Assembly (NCBI GenBank): GCA_018857735.1
Contig: JABMCL010000106.1
Coordinates: forward strand, 905,001 to 969,000
Source of the DNA: Alviniconcha marisindica
Taxonomy: Eukaryota; Mollusca; Gastropoda; Provannidae
DNA: 64,000 nt
Reading direction: 5' to 3'
Shown: one piece after another, positions 32,401 to 44,200 of the stretch
Layout of the letters: every line of letters starts with the position of its first letter
Position numbering within the stretch: position 1 is the stretch's first letter
Notes under the pieces: model-generated
The model's database searches: none
Seen by the model: only the letters and a program-made list of their open reading frames with translations
What the model was told of the DNA's origin: nothing
Position numbers and translations under genes: made by a program

Positions 32401-35400
32401 ACAGTGACCCAACCTAGAGAGTATCACTTGCTAGAGTACTTGAATCAAAATAACAATTATTATGTGCACACCGTCTTACTGAATGTGCACTGACCATTGT
32501 TTATTGTCTTGTAAAATGTAATGAGTGTTTGGGTACCGACGTGTGCGCGTGCAGGTGGGTCTGTAATTGCTTGCTGGTGTTGACTTAATGGAACTTTTAA
32601 GAGTGTGCACTATTTTCATTGATCATTCATTATTGTCTTCATACATGCAGTTGTATAGTGTTTTTCTGCAAACGTTTTTAACTTGTGACTGGCATTGTAA
32701 ATTATAAAATCTGTGGGGTAGGGAGGGATGTGGCAGAGAGTGAGAGAGAGAGAGCATTTTAAATAATCTAATACTATAATAGTGCAAATTTTCATCTGTA
32801 TGGGATAAACATTTTTCAAAAAACACATTTTAATTTTCAACTTGGTGATGGTGACTTTGAAACTGGGTCCTGACTGCAGAAACTACTTCATGTATGTACC
32901 ATCATGCAAACTTTGAAAGATCTCACTTTAACCATGTCTCAGAAAATGACAGTTGTAAAGACCAGTTCGAATTCATCACACTTTACAGTTGTAAAGACCA
33001 GTTTGAACTCATCACACTTTTACATCGATCAAGTTACTTACACAGGCAAAGAAAGACATACAAGATCAACACAAGTAGTAAAAACTCATATTTTATTCTC
33101 TTGTTGTTGGAAAGAGCTCCTGTACGCCACTGAATCAGGTAGATATTGCATTTGTGGACAATACATATTAAGAAAAATGCAGTTTTGTATGCCCAACATG
33201 TCCTGTACAGAACAAGTCGCTTACACACACACCAGAACCCACACTTCCCACCATTCAACAGCACACACAGCATCAGTTAAAACGTGGCTTAAAGCAGATA
33301 CGTACCCATGACTAACCAATAAATAACCAAGTTCATCATTACCACTGAGCACAAGTCATGCCCAGCTTTCCCATAATTACGGTATCATTTGGAACTCTCA
33401 TTCATGTTCAGCAAATTCTCTCTCACAAGGACACAAAAAATGTTTGAAGATCATCTGCCATGTTGCCCAAAGACGTTCATTTTCCAAGACTTTGCATAAT
33501 GACTGACGCAGCCTCACATAACACAGAGGACAATACTATATGTACAGAATCCAGGTTACATCAAGATACATCATATATGACCATAAATACTTATGAACAT
33601 TTTCGTTTCATTTCTTTTTTTGACACGTTTCAGTGTTTTCACCTGCATTCCATGTTAAGGCACAATAGACAAATAAATAGATCACAACAAAAAACATTGC
33701 ACGAGGATAAATAAATGACATATAAGACACTGCAACAGACAGACGTGACCAGCAACGGATGGGAACAGTACCAGTTGAGACAGAAACAGAACAAGGCCTA
33801 CAAGACAAGTTTCAAAGCAGTGTCAGGTGACGCAGAGGGGGTGGTAGTGTCATGACGTGGATGGGTGGCAGTGTCATGACATGCATGGGTGGCAATGTTG
33901 TGATGTGGTATATCATTATTGTTTGAAATATGTCAGCCTAAACTACTAGTACTAAACATGCATACACAAATGTTTAACAAAACATTTTGAGGAGTGAGTT
34001 AATCACTTGTTGCAAGGAAACAGAAACATGTAAGGCACAGACACACTGGTGTCACCAACCTTTCCATCTATGAATACCAGAAATGTTTTTTTAATGCACA
34101 TAAAAAGGAATGGACAGAAACAATAAACACTTTAAAGATATTACATATACACATGATGGCAAATATCAGTCTCGTGGATATACCACTTGACCAATTAGCA
34201 TCCCCTAAGCTAACCATGTACAAAACAAAAACCATATCAAAAACAAACAAAACAAAAAACAAAAAAGAGCCCATGAAAAATATGGAAAGTTCTCTGTGAG
34301 AAAAAAGTCAGGAGGCTGACCCATGTTTCCCAACCAGACAACAACAAAATAACAAGTGTACAGAACAGGCCAGTACAGAGGCAGAGAGAGACGGAGCAGC
34401 CTGTGATTTTCCACCCTTCTGTAAACCAGCACCTACAGAAGCCACATACAAAAAAACAATAACCACACACAAAAAGCCACACCCAAACAATTACTGTGCT
34501 TAACTTAAGGGATCTGAGATAATTATTTTACTGAAATATGGGCAGCACAGATGGGTGGACCGCAGTTGGGGCGTTACATGACTTAACACCTACAAGGTCC
34601 CCTACACCCTTTCATAAGCAACACAGACCAAACACAGCAAGGTAGATACCTTTCTTGGTATTTGCTTAAAAAAATGACCCCCCCCAAAAAAAGAACTGTA
34701 TGTAAAGAAGAACAAAAAAAAACTTAACTGTCAACTCCCCATGCATCCTAACTGTAGAAGTTTTTGTTTGTTTAAATACCAGAAAAATGTAAATGCCGCT
34801 TCTTTTTTCTCTCCTTTTAGTTTTTTTTTTACGACCTCAAACTGACAGTTCAAAATAGGTCAGGTCAAACAAGTATACAAACATCTGCAGTCACACAGTT
34901 TAAAAGCACTTATTGGAACCATGACACAGTCACTTTAAGCCCAAGTACTAGTTGTGGAATGGCACTGTATGGAAGTGTTTCAGTATTACTGCAGTACTGG
35001 TGCTTTTCCAAATCTGAAGCACGTGCCTCAGATGGAAAGTCACTTAGCATGCCCAGGTCAAGAAAACTCATCGACACCACCATCTGAACCTGTATTATAT
35101 TCACCACATCACATGGAATAAATGGGAAACTAACAAGAAAACCCAGCTTTTAATTCCACCATCCTGACAAGACCCCATGAATTAGGTCAATGGCATGAAC
35201 AGCAGGGGTTACTCAGCAGTATATTAGGATTGTACGAAGTTTTGAAGATCTCCCCTCGCAAAGTTCCATAAAAATGCCAACATTATGGCATTTTCTAAGG
35301 GGGTGGGGGTCCCTCAGCCCCCCCGATGTTTTGATCCTGGTGTATAGAACAACCAGGTCATTGGTGGGATGAGAAAATGATACAACTCTGAACTGAAGAT

Positions 35401-36486
35401 GAGAAAGGAAGTGTCACAAAAAGGGAGCGAAAAACAACAACGAAAAGGCTCTCAACATTCCACTCGACAAAAAGCACTGTCATTCATGCTTCATGTACCA
35501 ACGGGGAGGAACACAGTGATTGCGAGTGTGCTAAACTACACACATCAACAGGCTTTACGTGTAACCTTAGTACACAAATCAGACTGAACACATCTGGTGG
35601 TTGTGCTGCTTGTTACCCCCCCAAAAAAATAATAATAATAATAAAACAAATTGATGAGCACAAACAGGAAACAAGGCAATGTCATTTTTGGCAGTACAGG
35701 CTCAAAACATTTTATGACAAAACTTTGTGATGCTGGAGAAATATGAAGTTTGGCGTGGACATGGCATACATATTTTAACATACATGTACTGGGGTAGCTG
35801 CGTTAGGATGAAAGAGACGGAACAGATATGAGAACAGCGATAGCACAAACAAAACAAATTGCAATCTGATAACATCCCTAGGAACCCACTGTAACAGTAT
35901 GATTTTGTAGGCCACACGCAAAATTAAAACACTGACTGCACACCCCAGTACCTGAGACGTAAGGGCGGTTAGTTAAATGATCATATTACAGTTGGGGTCA
36001 CGCAAGTCTAGAACTGAAGCACTGATCTTTTTCTCCGTAGTCCAGCTATTGAGTGTGTGCGCACAAAAGTTAGAACACTGTCATGTGGAAGAAGTACATC
36101 AAACACATAACGACAAAAACAGTACTGAAGAAACAATCTGGAGATTGTGATGCATCTTCGAGCATCACTTACACAAAATCCTTTCTGTCTAATCACCGTT
36201 TCCTTTCAAATAAGACAATTAAATGTAAATTTCATACAAAATCTTAAAATAGCAACATAAAACCACATCAGAATGTCAATAAAAAATCCCACCCTCGAAC
36301 AATGTGGGCTCTAGCCTCAGGAGAAAACATGCTTTGGACAAGACAAACTTGCAATGACTGTCTCTTCTCATGATAGGACAACTCTTTGCAGAGCATGTTT
36401 ATTCTCCAGAAGGCCAACCGAACTACTCAGTACTGTGATGCTGTGGCATGAATCACACAAGTAAACAGAACAGTGAGGTTCAGATT

Positions 36487-36490
<4 letters not shown>
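32401..36490. other. Unassigned intergenic sequence
   Basis: No gene recognised. It contains a two-copy 36-bp repeat at about 32950-33020 ('gttgtaaagaccagtt') and A-rich tracts. It lies downstream of cyclin E on the minus strand and could hold part of its 3' UTR, but I saw no convincing poly(A) site. Confidence 0.4.
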
Positions 36491-36568
<78 letters not shown>

Positions 36569-36597
36569 ACCGGGAATAGGGGAAAATGTGAGTTGAT

Positions 36598-36639
<42 letters not shown>

Positions 36640-36690
36640 GAGGAAAGAGAGGAGAGAGAGGGAGAATCAGAGAGAGAGAGGGCAACAGGC
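36491..36690. repeat. (GA)n microsatellite, two blocks
   Basis: About 38 GA units at 36491-36567 and further impure GA sequence to about 36685. Confidence 0.97.
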
Positions 36691-37949
36691 CATTCAATTT
36701 TAAACCATTTTAACTATCTGAACTTGCTAAGCTACACATATACATCCAAAATTAATTATGAATGACATACACAAACACAACGCTCTAAGAGACAAAGACA
36801 AATCCCTAACCCCCCACTCCCCCTTTGACTCAAACAATGTAATGTAGACTGCTCTTTACCTTGCTAATAGCCATTTCATGGAGTCTGTGAGTATTTGCCA
36901 AATATGCCTGCATTCTGTTCCAACAATGGTATCTATGCTTTCGGAAAAACCCATATGCACTCCACCTCATCCCTCAAAAGTTTCCCTAATGACACCTTTG
37001 AAACAGTTCCAATTTGCCTGTTCAACAGTTCAAATACAGGAATAAATCATAACAAACCCACACCCTCCTGACTGTATGGGAATCAGATGAACACAAAACA
37101 GAGAAGGCAGGATGAGAAGCTGAACAGATACTCAAAGATGGGGAATGTGTGTCCCACTAAACTTGAATCTTACAAACAATCCCCTGCCCCTTTGCGCTAG
37201 CAACTGTAAATGCAACGTAGCAAACTGCATGAACAGTAAGTAACATGAATGATTACATTATGACTAGAAAATATACATAACTTGTACAAGTCTAAATATA
37301 TATAGTTTTAAGTATTAACAAAGGATGGGACTGGGGTATAACAACTGGTTCAACTCAAAAGGCATGGATCTATGGGTGGTGAAAGGTATGGATTTGTACA
37401 AGCGGTGAATTGCACAGATGAGCGGTGAATTATGGTGGTGAAAGGCATGGACTTGGGAGCGGTCAACCATGGTAGATATACAGATGGTTAGTTTGTCAGT
37501 GGCATGATCTTGGCAGCTAGGATAGCAAGGAATAAACAGCCAAGTCACCAGAACTAAAAGGTGGGGAGTGGTGGTGGTGGGGTGGGGTGGGGGTGGGGGG
37601 GTGGCAGCGGCGAATCTGCATCATTTTCCTTGCTTGGTCCATTCACAGTAAATCGGCCACAATCTTCTGGACTTTCCTCTGTATGTGCTTGGAACCGGAT
37701 TGTACCTTTTGCAAGGATCTAAACAATTGTGTGTGAACAAGCACCCCTGAAACTGAGTCATCATCATCATAAATATTAATTAACAAGCACCCCTGAAACT
37801 GACAGTCATCATCATTATAAATATCAATTAACATTTTCAGCAGACAAAAGGAAGAACACCTCAACTTAGCAAAAGCACAAAACGGCCAATATGTAACGCT
37901 GGATGCTACAGACGGAGAAGGCACAGTGTGGTAGTCAGAAGTCAGTAAA
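36691..37949. other. Unassigned sequence with a dispersed-repeat segment
   Basis: 36930-37020 resembles 360-460. 37380-37470 has short repeats of 'ggtgaaaggcatgga'. 37735-37830 has two copies of 'acaagcacccctgaaactga'. No gene seen. Confidence 0.4.
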
Positions 37950-38495
37950 TTAGTTACTGGGTGTTAATGTTCCATCAGCTGAACAGGGTCGCCTCATGAC
38001 GATCAAAACTGCAGTCGCTGATTTCACTGTTATTGGATGTTAATGTTCCGTCAGCCACACATGGTTACCTCAGGATGATCAAAACTGCAGTCGCTGATTT
38101 CATTGTTATTGGATGTTAATGTTCCGTCAGCCACACATGGTTACCTCAGGATGATCAAAACTGCAGTCGCTGATTTCATTGTTATTGGATGTTAATGTTC
38201 CGTCAGCCACACATGGTTACCTCAGGATGACCAAACTGCAGTCGCTGATTTCATTGTTATTGGATGTTAATGTTCCCAGTTTTAGCCCAGGCACAAAAGT
38301 AGTTTACACCTCAGGATGATCAAAACTGCAGTCGCTGATTTCATTGTTATTGGATGTTAATGTTCCGTCAGCCACACATGGTTACCTCAGGATGATCAAA
38401 ACTGCAGTCGCTGATTTCATTGTTATTGGATGTTAATGTTCCGTCAGCCACACATGGTTACCTCAGGATGACCAAAACTGCAGTCGCTGATTTCT
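37950..38495 (+). repeat. 76-bp tandem repeat, about seven copies
   Basis: 'gttattggatgttaatgttc', 'cgtcagccacacatggttac' and 'ctcaggatgatcaaaactgc' recur in order with high identity; one unit (38270-38310) has a replaced middle. No exon is recognised nearby. Confidence 0.95.
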
Positions 38496-38689
38496 CTGAG
38501 ACTCAAAGCCAGCGCAGGAAGCATACACTGACACAGAACCAGGCATGGACCAGCTGTACGGACAGAGCACAGTGCATTTCTATTTCAAGGAAATCATCTT
38601 GGTTCATAAAACTGAACACAGCTTCTGACCCAGTCTTCCATACCTATAAAAAACACACTGCCTTGCTGGTTCTACGGCGGCATAGACTG

Positions 38690-39010
38690 ATATTTTGTCA
38701 TCTTCTGACCTACTTGACCAAGGTGACCCGCACCATCACCTCTGGAGGTCACCTGGTATACATATGAAACTAGACTGACAAATGCGTTCTGCAGGGAACC
38801 AATTTAAAAGAACTGTATTACCCCGCAGCAAAATGTCTCAACTCTTTGGTGGATTTTATCTCCATTTCTGAACCACCTGACCTGCACCATCACCTTTGGA
38901 AGTCAGCTGGTATACATATAAAACTACACTGACAAATGCATTCCACAGAGAGCCAATTAAAAAAAACAATTACTCCACCACATGGACAGCCACACTCTAA
39001 CTCTTTGGAG
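38690..39010 (+). repeat. Tandem duplication of about 165-180 bp
   Basis: 'gtcacctggtatacatatga' (38749) and 'gtcagctggtatacatataa' (38901) head matching segments that continue to 'tctttggtggattttatctc' and 'tctttggaggatttcatctc'. Confidence 0.85.
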
Positions 39011-40609
39011 GATTTCATCTCCACTTCTGGAAGACGGATACTGTTGTTATGCAAGAAACTCATATCCTCTCATAACTAGGCAGTGCAGAACATTTTAATG
39101 TAGCCTTGGTCTTCTTGCGGGTGTCAGTGTGTTGTGACCCAGTCGAAGCCAGCGCGTAACATTTTAATATAGCCTTGGTGTTCTAGGTAGTACCAATGTG
39201 CTGTGACAGATGAAAGGTGATAATGACAAACAGCTACTACAGCGCTGATTCCACTGCCCAAGTCCAACACCACAACAATAAATATTAATGCAGGTACAAC
39301 AGAACACAGGGGGCAATATCAACATTGGATTCATTTTGAACCATACACGAAATGTCTCCAATAAATCCCTCAACCAAGAGACAGCTAATGCAGTGTTCAT
39401 CTACATGTTTAATATCTACACTCAGAAAGCACAGACAAGAAAACTGATGAAACAAATAAAGGTTTGGAACACAGTACATATAAACTGTAATGACATCAAG
39501 AATTGGAGGAAGACCCATTTTCACCCCAACAACCAGATAACAGGCACAATAAATGAAGACTGAACTGCAACTTAGGTTGGCACTGCTCGAGTACATGTCA
39601 ACAAAGTTCAGTTTGCAAGTGAAGAGCAATAACTTATGAATTACAAGTAAACACAGGACACAAGAATAATAAAGATTCAGGTAAGTAAACTCTCCTTAAG
39701 GTTCTAAGTCTCGCTGTCCACGTATGCATTCAACCAACCCATCTAATTATGCGCACCTATTTACCAAAGCACATGCACGCACACTGGTTCATCAGCATAC
39801 ACACTTGTACACCAACACACACACCTGTTCCACTCACGAACACACACCTGCCTCACCTCCTCCCTCTTTCAACCCATGTTTATGACAGGCATGGGAATTG
39901 ATCTGAAGGAAAAACTCTGAAATCTAGGGAACTGCAAATTAACAAAACAGCAGCCACGCTGATGCGTTCCAGGCTGCTTTATCTCCTCACAGACTTTCAC
40001 TTCCAGCTCAACTGCGTTTTCGCTGACAATTCCCATGCCTGTTGTGATCTCATCAGCCTTCCCCTCAGCTTCATTTTTTTTTTTACACACACATACATAT
40101 TTAAGCCACAACCCTGGCTGCGAGAGCGACAACTGAATCCCTATCCAGCAGCCAATGAGAGACAAACGAGGAAAAAAGCAACTCAACACAAGGCTAGATC
40201 TGGAAACAAAACATCCAGTTTGAGCAGCCAGTAAGTATTAACGGAAACAACGCAGCTTGTGCCAATGTACGCTTTCACTGTCCACAATCAAAACAATTGC
40301 TCACTTCAGATAAGGCACTTTTGATGTGGAAAGCAAAAACTGCTGATTCAATTCAAAAACTTTGTAAAAAAGTTTATGGTATGACAGGATGACTGGGTGA
40401 TGAAAAAAATTAAAAAAATGCTCTGACTTTAGGACACAATACATGTCATTATCTAGACTTTGCATTCTGGATGAGAGGAAAGAAGTGGTGACAATGATGA
40501 CACCAAAGAACCTGACAAAAGGTTCAAAGTTTAGCTACTGATCACACGCAGCCAGCGACACCCCCAGAAAGGTGGCAGCACGGAATCCTTGTCTGAAGTC
40601 TGTGCTGAC
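39011..40609. other. Unassigned sequence downstream of cyclin E
   Basis: 'taatgtagccttggtcttct' and 'taatatagccttggtgttct' (39096, 39168) mark a two-copy 70-bp repeat. A short minus-strand frame near 39960-40080 lacks an acceptor and homology and is not called. The region may be cyclin E 3' UTR. Confidence 0.4.
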
Positions 40610-41030
40610 CCACTGCTGCAGTTCGCCGGCCCGCTATTGCAATGTGCCAATCTGATACTGCTGTGTGTCGATCCAGTATTGCAGTGTGCCTGTCCCCTAT
40701 TGCAGTGTGCCAATCCAGTATTGCAGTGTGCTGGTCCCCTGTTACAGTCCCCTACTGCAATGTGCCGGTCCACTATTGTAGTGTTCTGGTCCCCTACTGC
40801 AATGCACTGGCTCCCTCCTGCAATGTGCCGGTCCACTATTGCAGTGGTCCAGTCCCCTACTGCAATGTGTCGGTCCACTATTGTAGTGTGCCAATCCCCT
40901 ATTGCAATGTGCCGGTCCACTATTGCAGTGTACCGGACCACTACTGCAATGTGCCGGTTCACTATTGCAGCGTACCAGTCTATTATGGCAATGTGCCAGT
41001 CCACTATTGCAATGTGCCGGACCCCTACTG
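40610..41030 (-). repeat. 21-bp minisatellite overlapping the cyclin E stop and 3' UTR
   Basis: On the minus strand the unit is about 'ggaccggcacattgcaatagt', about 20 copies. The array starts at the stop codon: 'cggcagtaggggtccggcac' holds TAG and matches the unit 'ttgcagtaggggactgg'. Because 21 is divisible by three, frames on both strands stay open with heptad-like peptides, which are not genes. Confidence 0.92.
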
Positions 41031-41204
41031 CCGCGTGCTGGTGGTGGGTGAAACCTTTTTGCTGCTGCGAGGCGGGGTGATGAAGATGGGGGTGGGCGAG
41101 GCGGGACTGGGGCACTCCTGCTGCCGGTGCTGAATAGCCTCTGCCAGCAGCGCTAGACTGGAGCGGGCATGGAAGTAGCTCTCCGATCTCCGTAGGGCCT
41201 CCTC
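41025..41204 (-). CDS. CCNE: Cyclin E exon 11 (last)
   Basis: Residues 553-611 plus TAG (41027-41025), after acceptor 'gatgtctgtgcccag'. The tail holds PIFITPPRSSKK: Thr595-Pro-Pro-Arg-Ser599 fits the Cdc4/Fbw7 phosphodegron of cyclin E ('LLTPPQSGKK' in human). Confidence 0.93.
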   Translation of the reverse strand, partial: EEALRRSESYFHARSSLALLAEAIQHRQQECPSPASPTPIFITPPRSSKKVSPTTSTRQ

Positions 41205-44200
41205 CTGGGCACAGACATCACAACGCGTCAACATGCAGTGTAACAACTAGGACAGAACTTGTGAACACACAGCACAACTGGGATAGAACGTGTCAACACA
41301 CAGCACAGTAATAACGGACAGAATGTGACAACACACAATAATAACTGGGACAGAATGTAACACACAGCACAATAATAACTGGGACAGAACGTGTCAACAC
41401 ACAGCACAATAACTGGGACAGAATGTGACAACACACAGCATAATAATAACTGGGACAGAACATATCAATACACAGCACAGTAATAACTGGGACAGAACAT
41501 ACCAATACACAGCACAGTAATAACTGGGACAGAACATATCAATACACAGCACAATAATAACTGGGACAGAACATATCAATACACAACACAGTAATAACTG
41601 GGACAAAACATGTCAACACACAGTGCAACAACAACTGGGACAAAACATGTCAACACACAGTGCAACAACAACTGGGACAGAACATGTCAACACACAGCAC
41701 AGTAACTGGGACAGAACATGTCAACACACAGTATAACTGGGACAGAACTTGTGAACACAGAGCAACAACTGGGACAGAACATGTCAACACACTGTGTGAC
41801 AACAATTTGGACATAGTGTGTCAACACACAGTGCGACAACTGGGACAGAACATGTCAACACACAACTTGGACAGAACATGTCAACACACAGAGCAACAAT
41901 AACTAAGATACAGCATGTAAACTAAGATACAGCATGTAAAACACAATAACTGGGACAGCTCAAAAGAAACAAATGCTAATTTTAATTCGACAATACAAAA
42001 CACAAATTTTTGAAAAACGTGTTCACTGAAAGTTTGAGCATGTCTGAATTTGTCGAACTAGCCCTTTTGAGTGTTTTGATCTTGTTTCTGGCACTCAGTT
42101 TTGTTTCAGATTATTTTGAGGGAAGGAGGGGCGAATAGTTCACAGACATGCATACCCACAGCTTTACAGGTGGGCCCTACCTAACCCATCTCTGTTAAGG
42201 TCTAGGCCCAGTACTAGTCTTAGACTTCACTGGACATAAACTGTTTTCTCTCACTCACAGGGAGCGGGGATAGCTCAGTGGTTAGAGCACTGGGCTCGTG
42301 ATCAAAAGGCTGTGGGTTCAAATCCCTGCAGGAGCGGTGGTAGAATTTGCTTCTGCAGGGTCAACTTTCTGTTTTGACTCTTATTTCGGTATCCATTCCA
42401 TCCCCGTGTTACCGCAGTAGCACATAAAAGACCCAGGTCATGCTGCCAAAAGTGCGGGTGGCAGGTTACAGCTAAATACACATGCACCTTACGTATGTGG
42501 CTTTGCATGGTGCATGGTGCATGGTTGTATGGTGTACACAGAACGTGCCAAGATGGCAGCAGTTTCATGTGGCACTTGCCATGCCAGTGCTGTAAGTACA
42601 CATCGGAGGATAGTCAAAAGCGCGCTATAAAAAGCTATTCACTTATGCAGAATCACATACGAGCGCAGTGAGTCTGCTTGAGAGCGGAGAATAGTGCTAC
42701 ATAAAAGTGATCAACAACAACTTTCTTTTTCTCTGCAGTAGTGTCCAAGCCCCTGCGCTGGTTTCAGAGGCATTGCTCATCCACTGCGACACATCTCTCA
42801 CTCACCCACATATCCTTGCTAACAGTGTGATACTGAATCTTGTGCGCCTCTGCCTCGCTGACGTTCTCAAAAGTCTTCAGCCCAGCGGGGCAGGGACGAA
42901 ATTTGATGATGATGTCCTTGTGATTCTTCATCCACATGATGCATGGCTCCAATTCTTCCCACGTCAGGCCTGCAATTGACAAATTGTCTGTTGAGTGATG
43001 ATGATAATGATGCATCGCAAAGTCGCACACTACAAACTACGGTGGTAGGTCTGGGCAGTGCTGCTCTTGCAGCAGCTGTAGCCTTACGCTGGTAAGTATA
43101 TATTTAGAAATATTTACAACTGTATTTTTAACTTCTTTTTGTTGTATTTTTGTATCCTGAAAATTTAGGCATACAAAATATGCCCAAAATTGTAGAAGCA
43201 AACAGGTCTGTACATATTTAAGTTGCTTCAGTGCCTGTGGCACTGTATCTTGCTACACTAAATAGGGACCAAAACAAGTACATTAGTTTGGGCAGAGGAC
43301 AGATGGAAAAATCCCATGAGAGAGAGAGAGAGAATCATTGGCGGGAGCTGATATAATTATCATTTTTGTTGCGACAAATATGTCGTACTTTTGTCGTGAC
43401 AAAACATTTGCCACAACAAAAATAATTTTGTTGTGGGCAAGCATACTTTTGTTGCAACAAAAGATGTGTTTTGTCATGCCAAAAATGATACCTGTGGCAG
43501 CTCCTGCCAGTGATAAGAGAGAGAGAGAGTGTTAATTGCAAAGCTTACATGCGATTTGACAGATGTCTTCGATGTCTGTTGCATGGTAAACAGCCGCAGC
43601 GGCCAAAACACTGTACTTGAACTGAAGACTGTGGCTGTCCAACACGACCAGGTCTATCAACTGCAACAGAGCAAGCATCAAACTGAGAACCACCTACAAT
43701 GAAAGGCAATGTCCACTTTTAGCCCTGTCGGTTCGCTGTTCTCAAATGGTATGAGGATGCGTGTGTATACACGCATAGCATGGAATTAACAAGATCCAAA
43801 GTTAAATCAACTCTTCATTCTTTACTACCTTTCAATGTGTTCAAAATGGCAGATCATTTCCCTGAAACTTTCTGACTTTTGAGTCTTGACAGAGACAGTA
43901 GCAATCATGTCCAAATGACTGTTTTGTATCTGTCAATTATTTGAGCACAAATATGATAGACACCTCCTGGTGGGTTTGCGTATGCCGTAAATAAAAAAGT
44001 TGAAAAAAAATGGTTACACACTGACAATGATACATCACCACCTTGCTGAATATTCAGTGAACCTCAGAGCTGTCAAAAAAACACTTAACTGCAACTGACA
44101 GAGAGCAGCTGCTGGAAAAAAAGGGGGTAACAGTACTGCTTAAGATTCTCAGTGAAACAAAACCAACCTGCCACTGAGAAGAAAAAAACAGCAACACATG

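Noticed and set aside
39960..40080. Minus-strand exon with an acidic peptide (EITTGMGIVSENAVELEV)
   Set aside because: No AG acceptor after the T-run, no donor fitting a neighbour and no known family; it lies in the probable cyclin E 3' UTR.
40531..41133. Long frames of 160-190 codons on both strands beyond the cyclin E stop
   Set aside because: The 21-bp period keeps all frames open; the peptide repeat is low-complexity and the + frames lie antisense to cyclin E.
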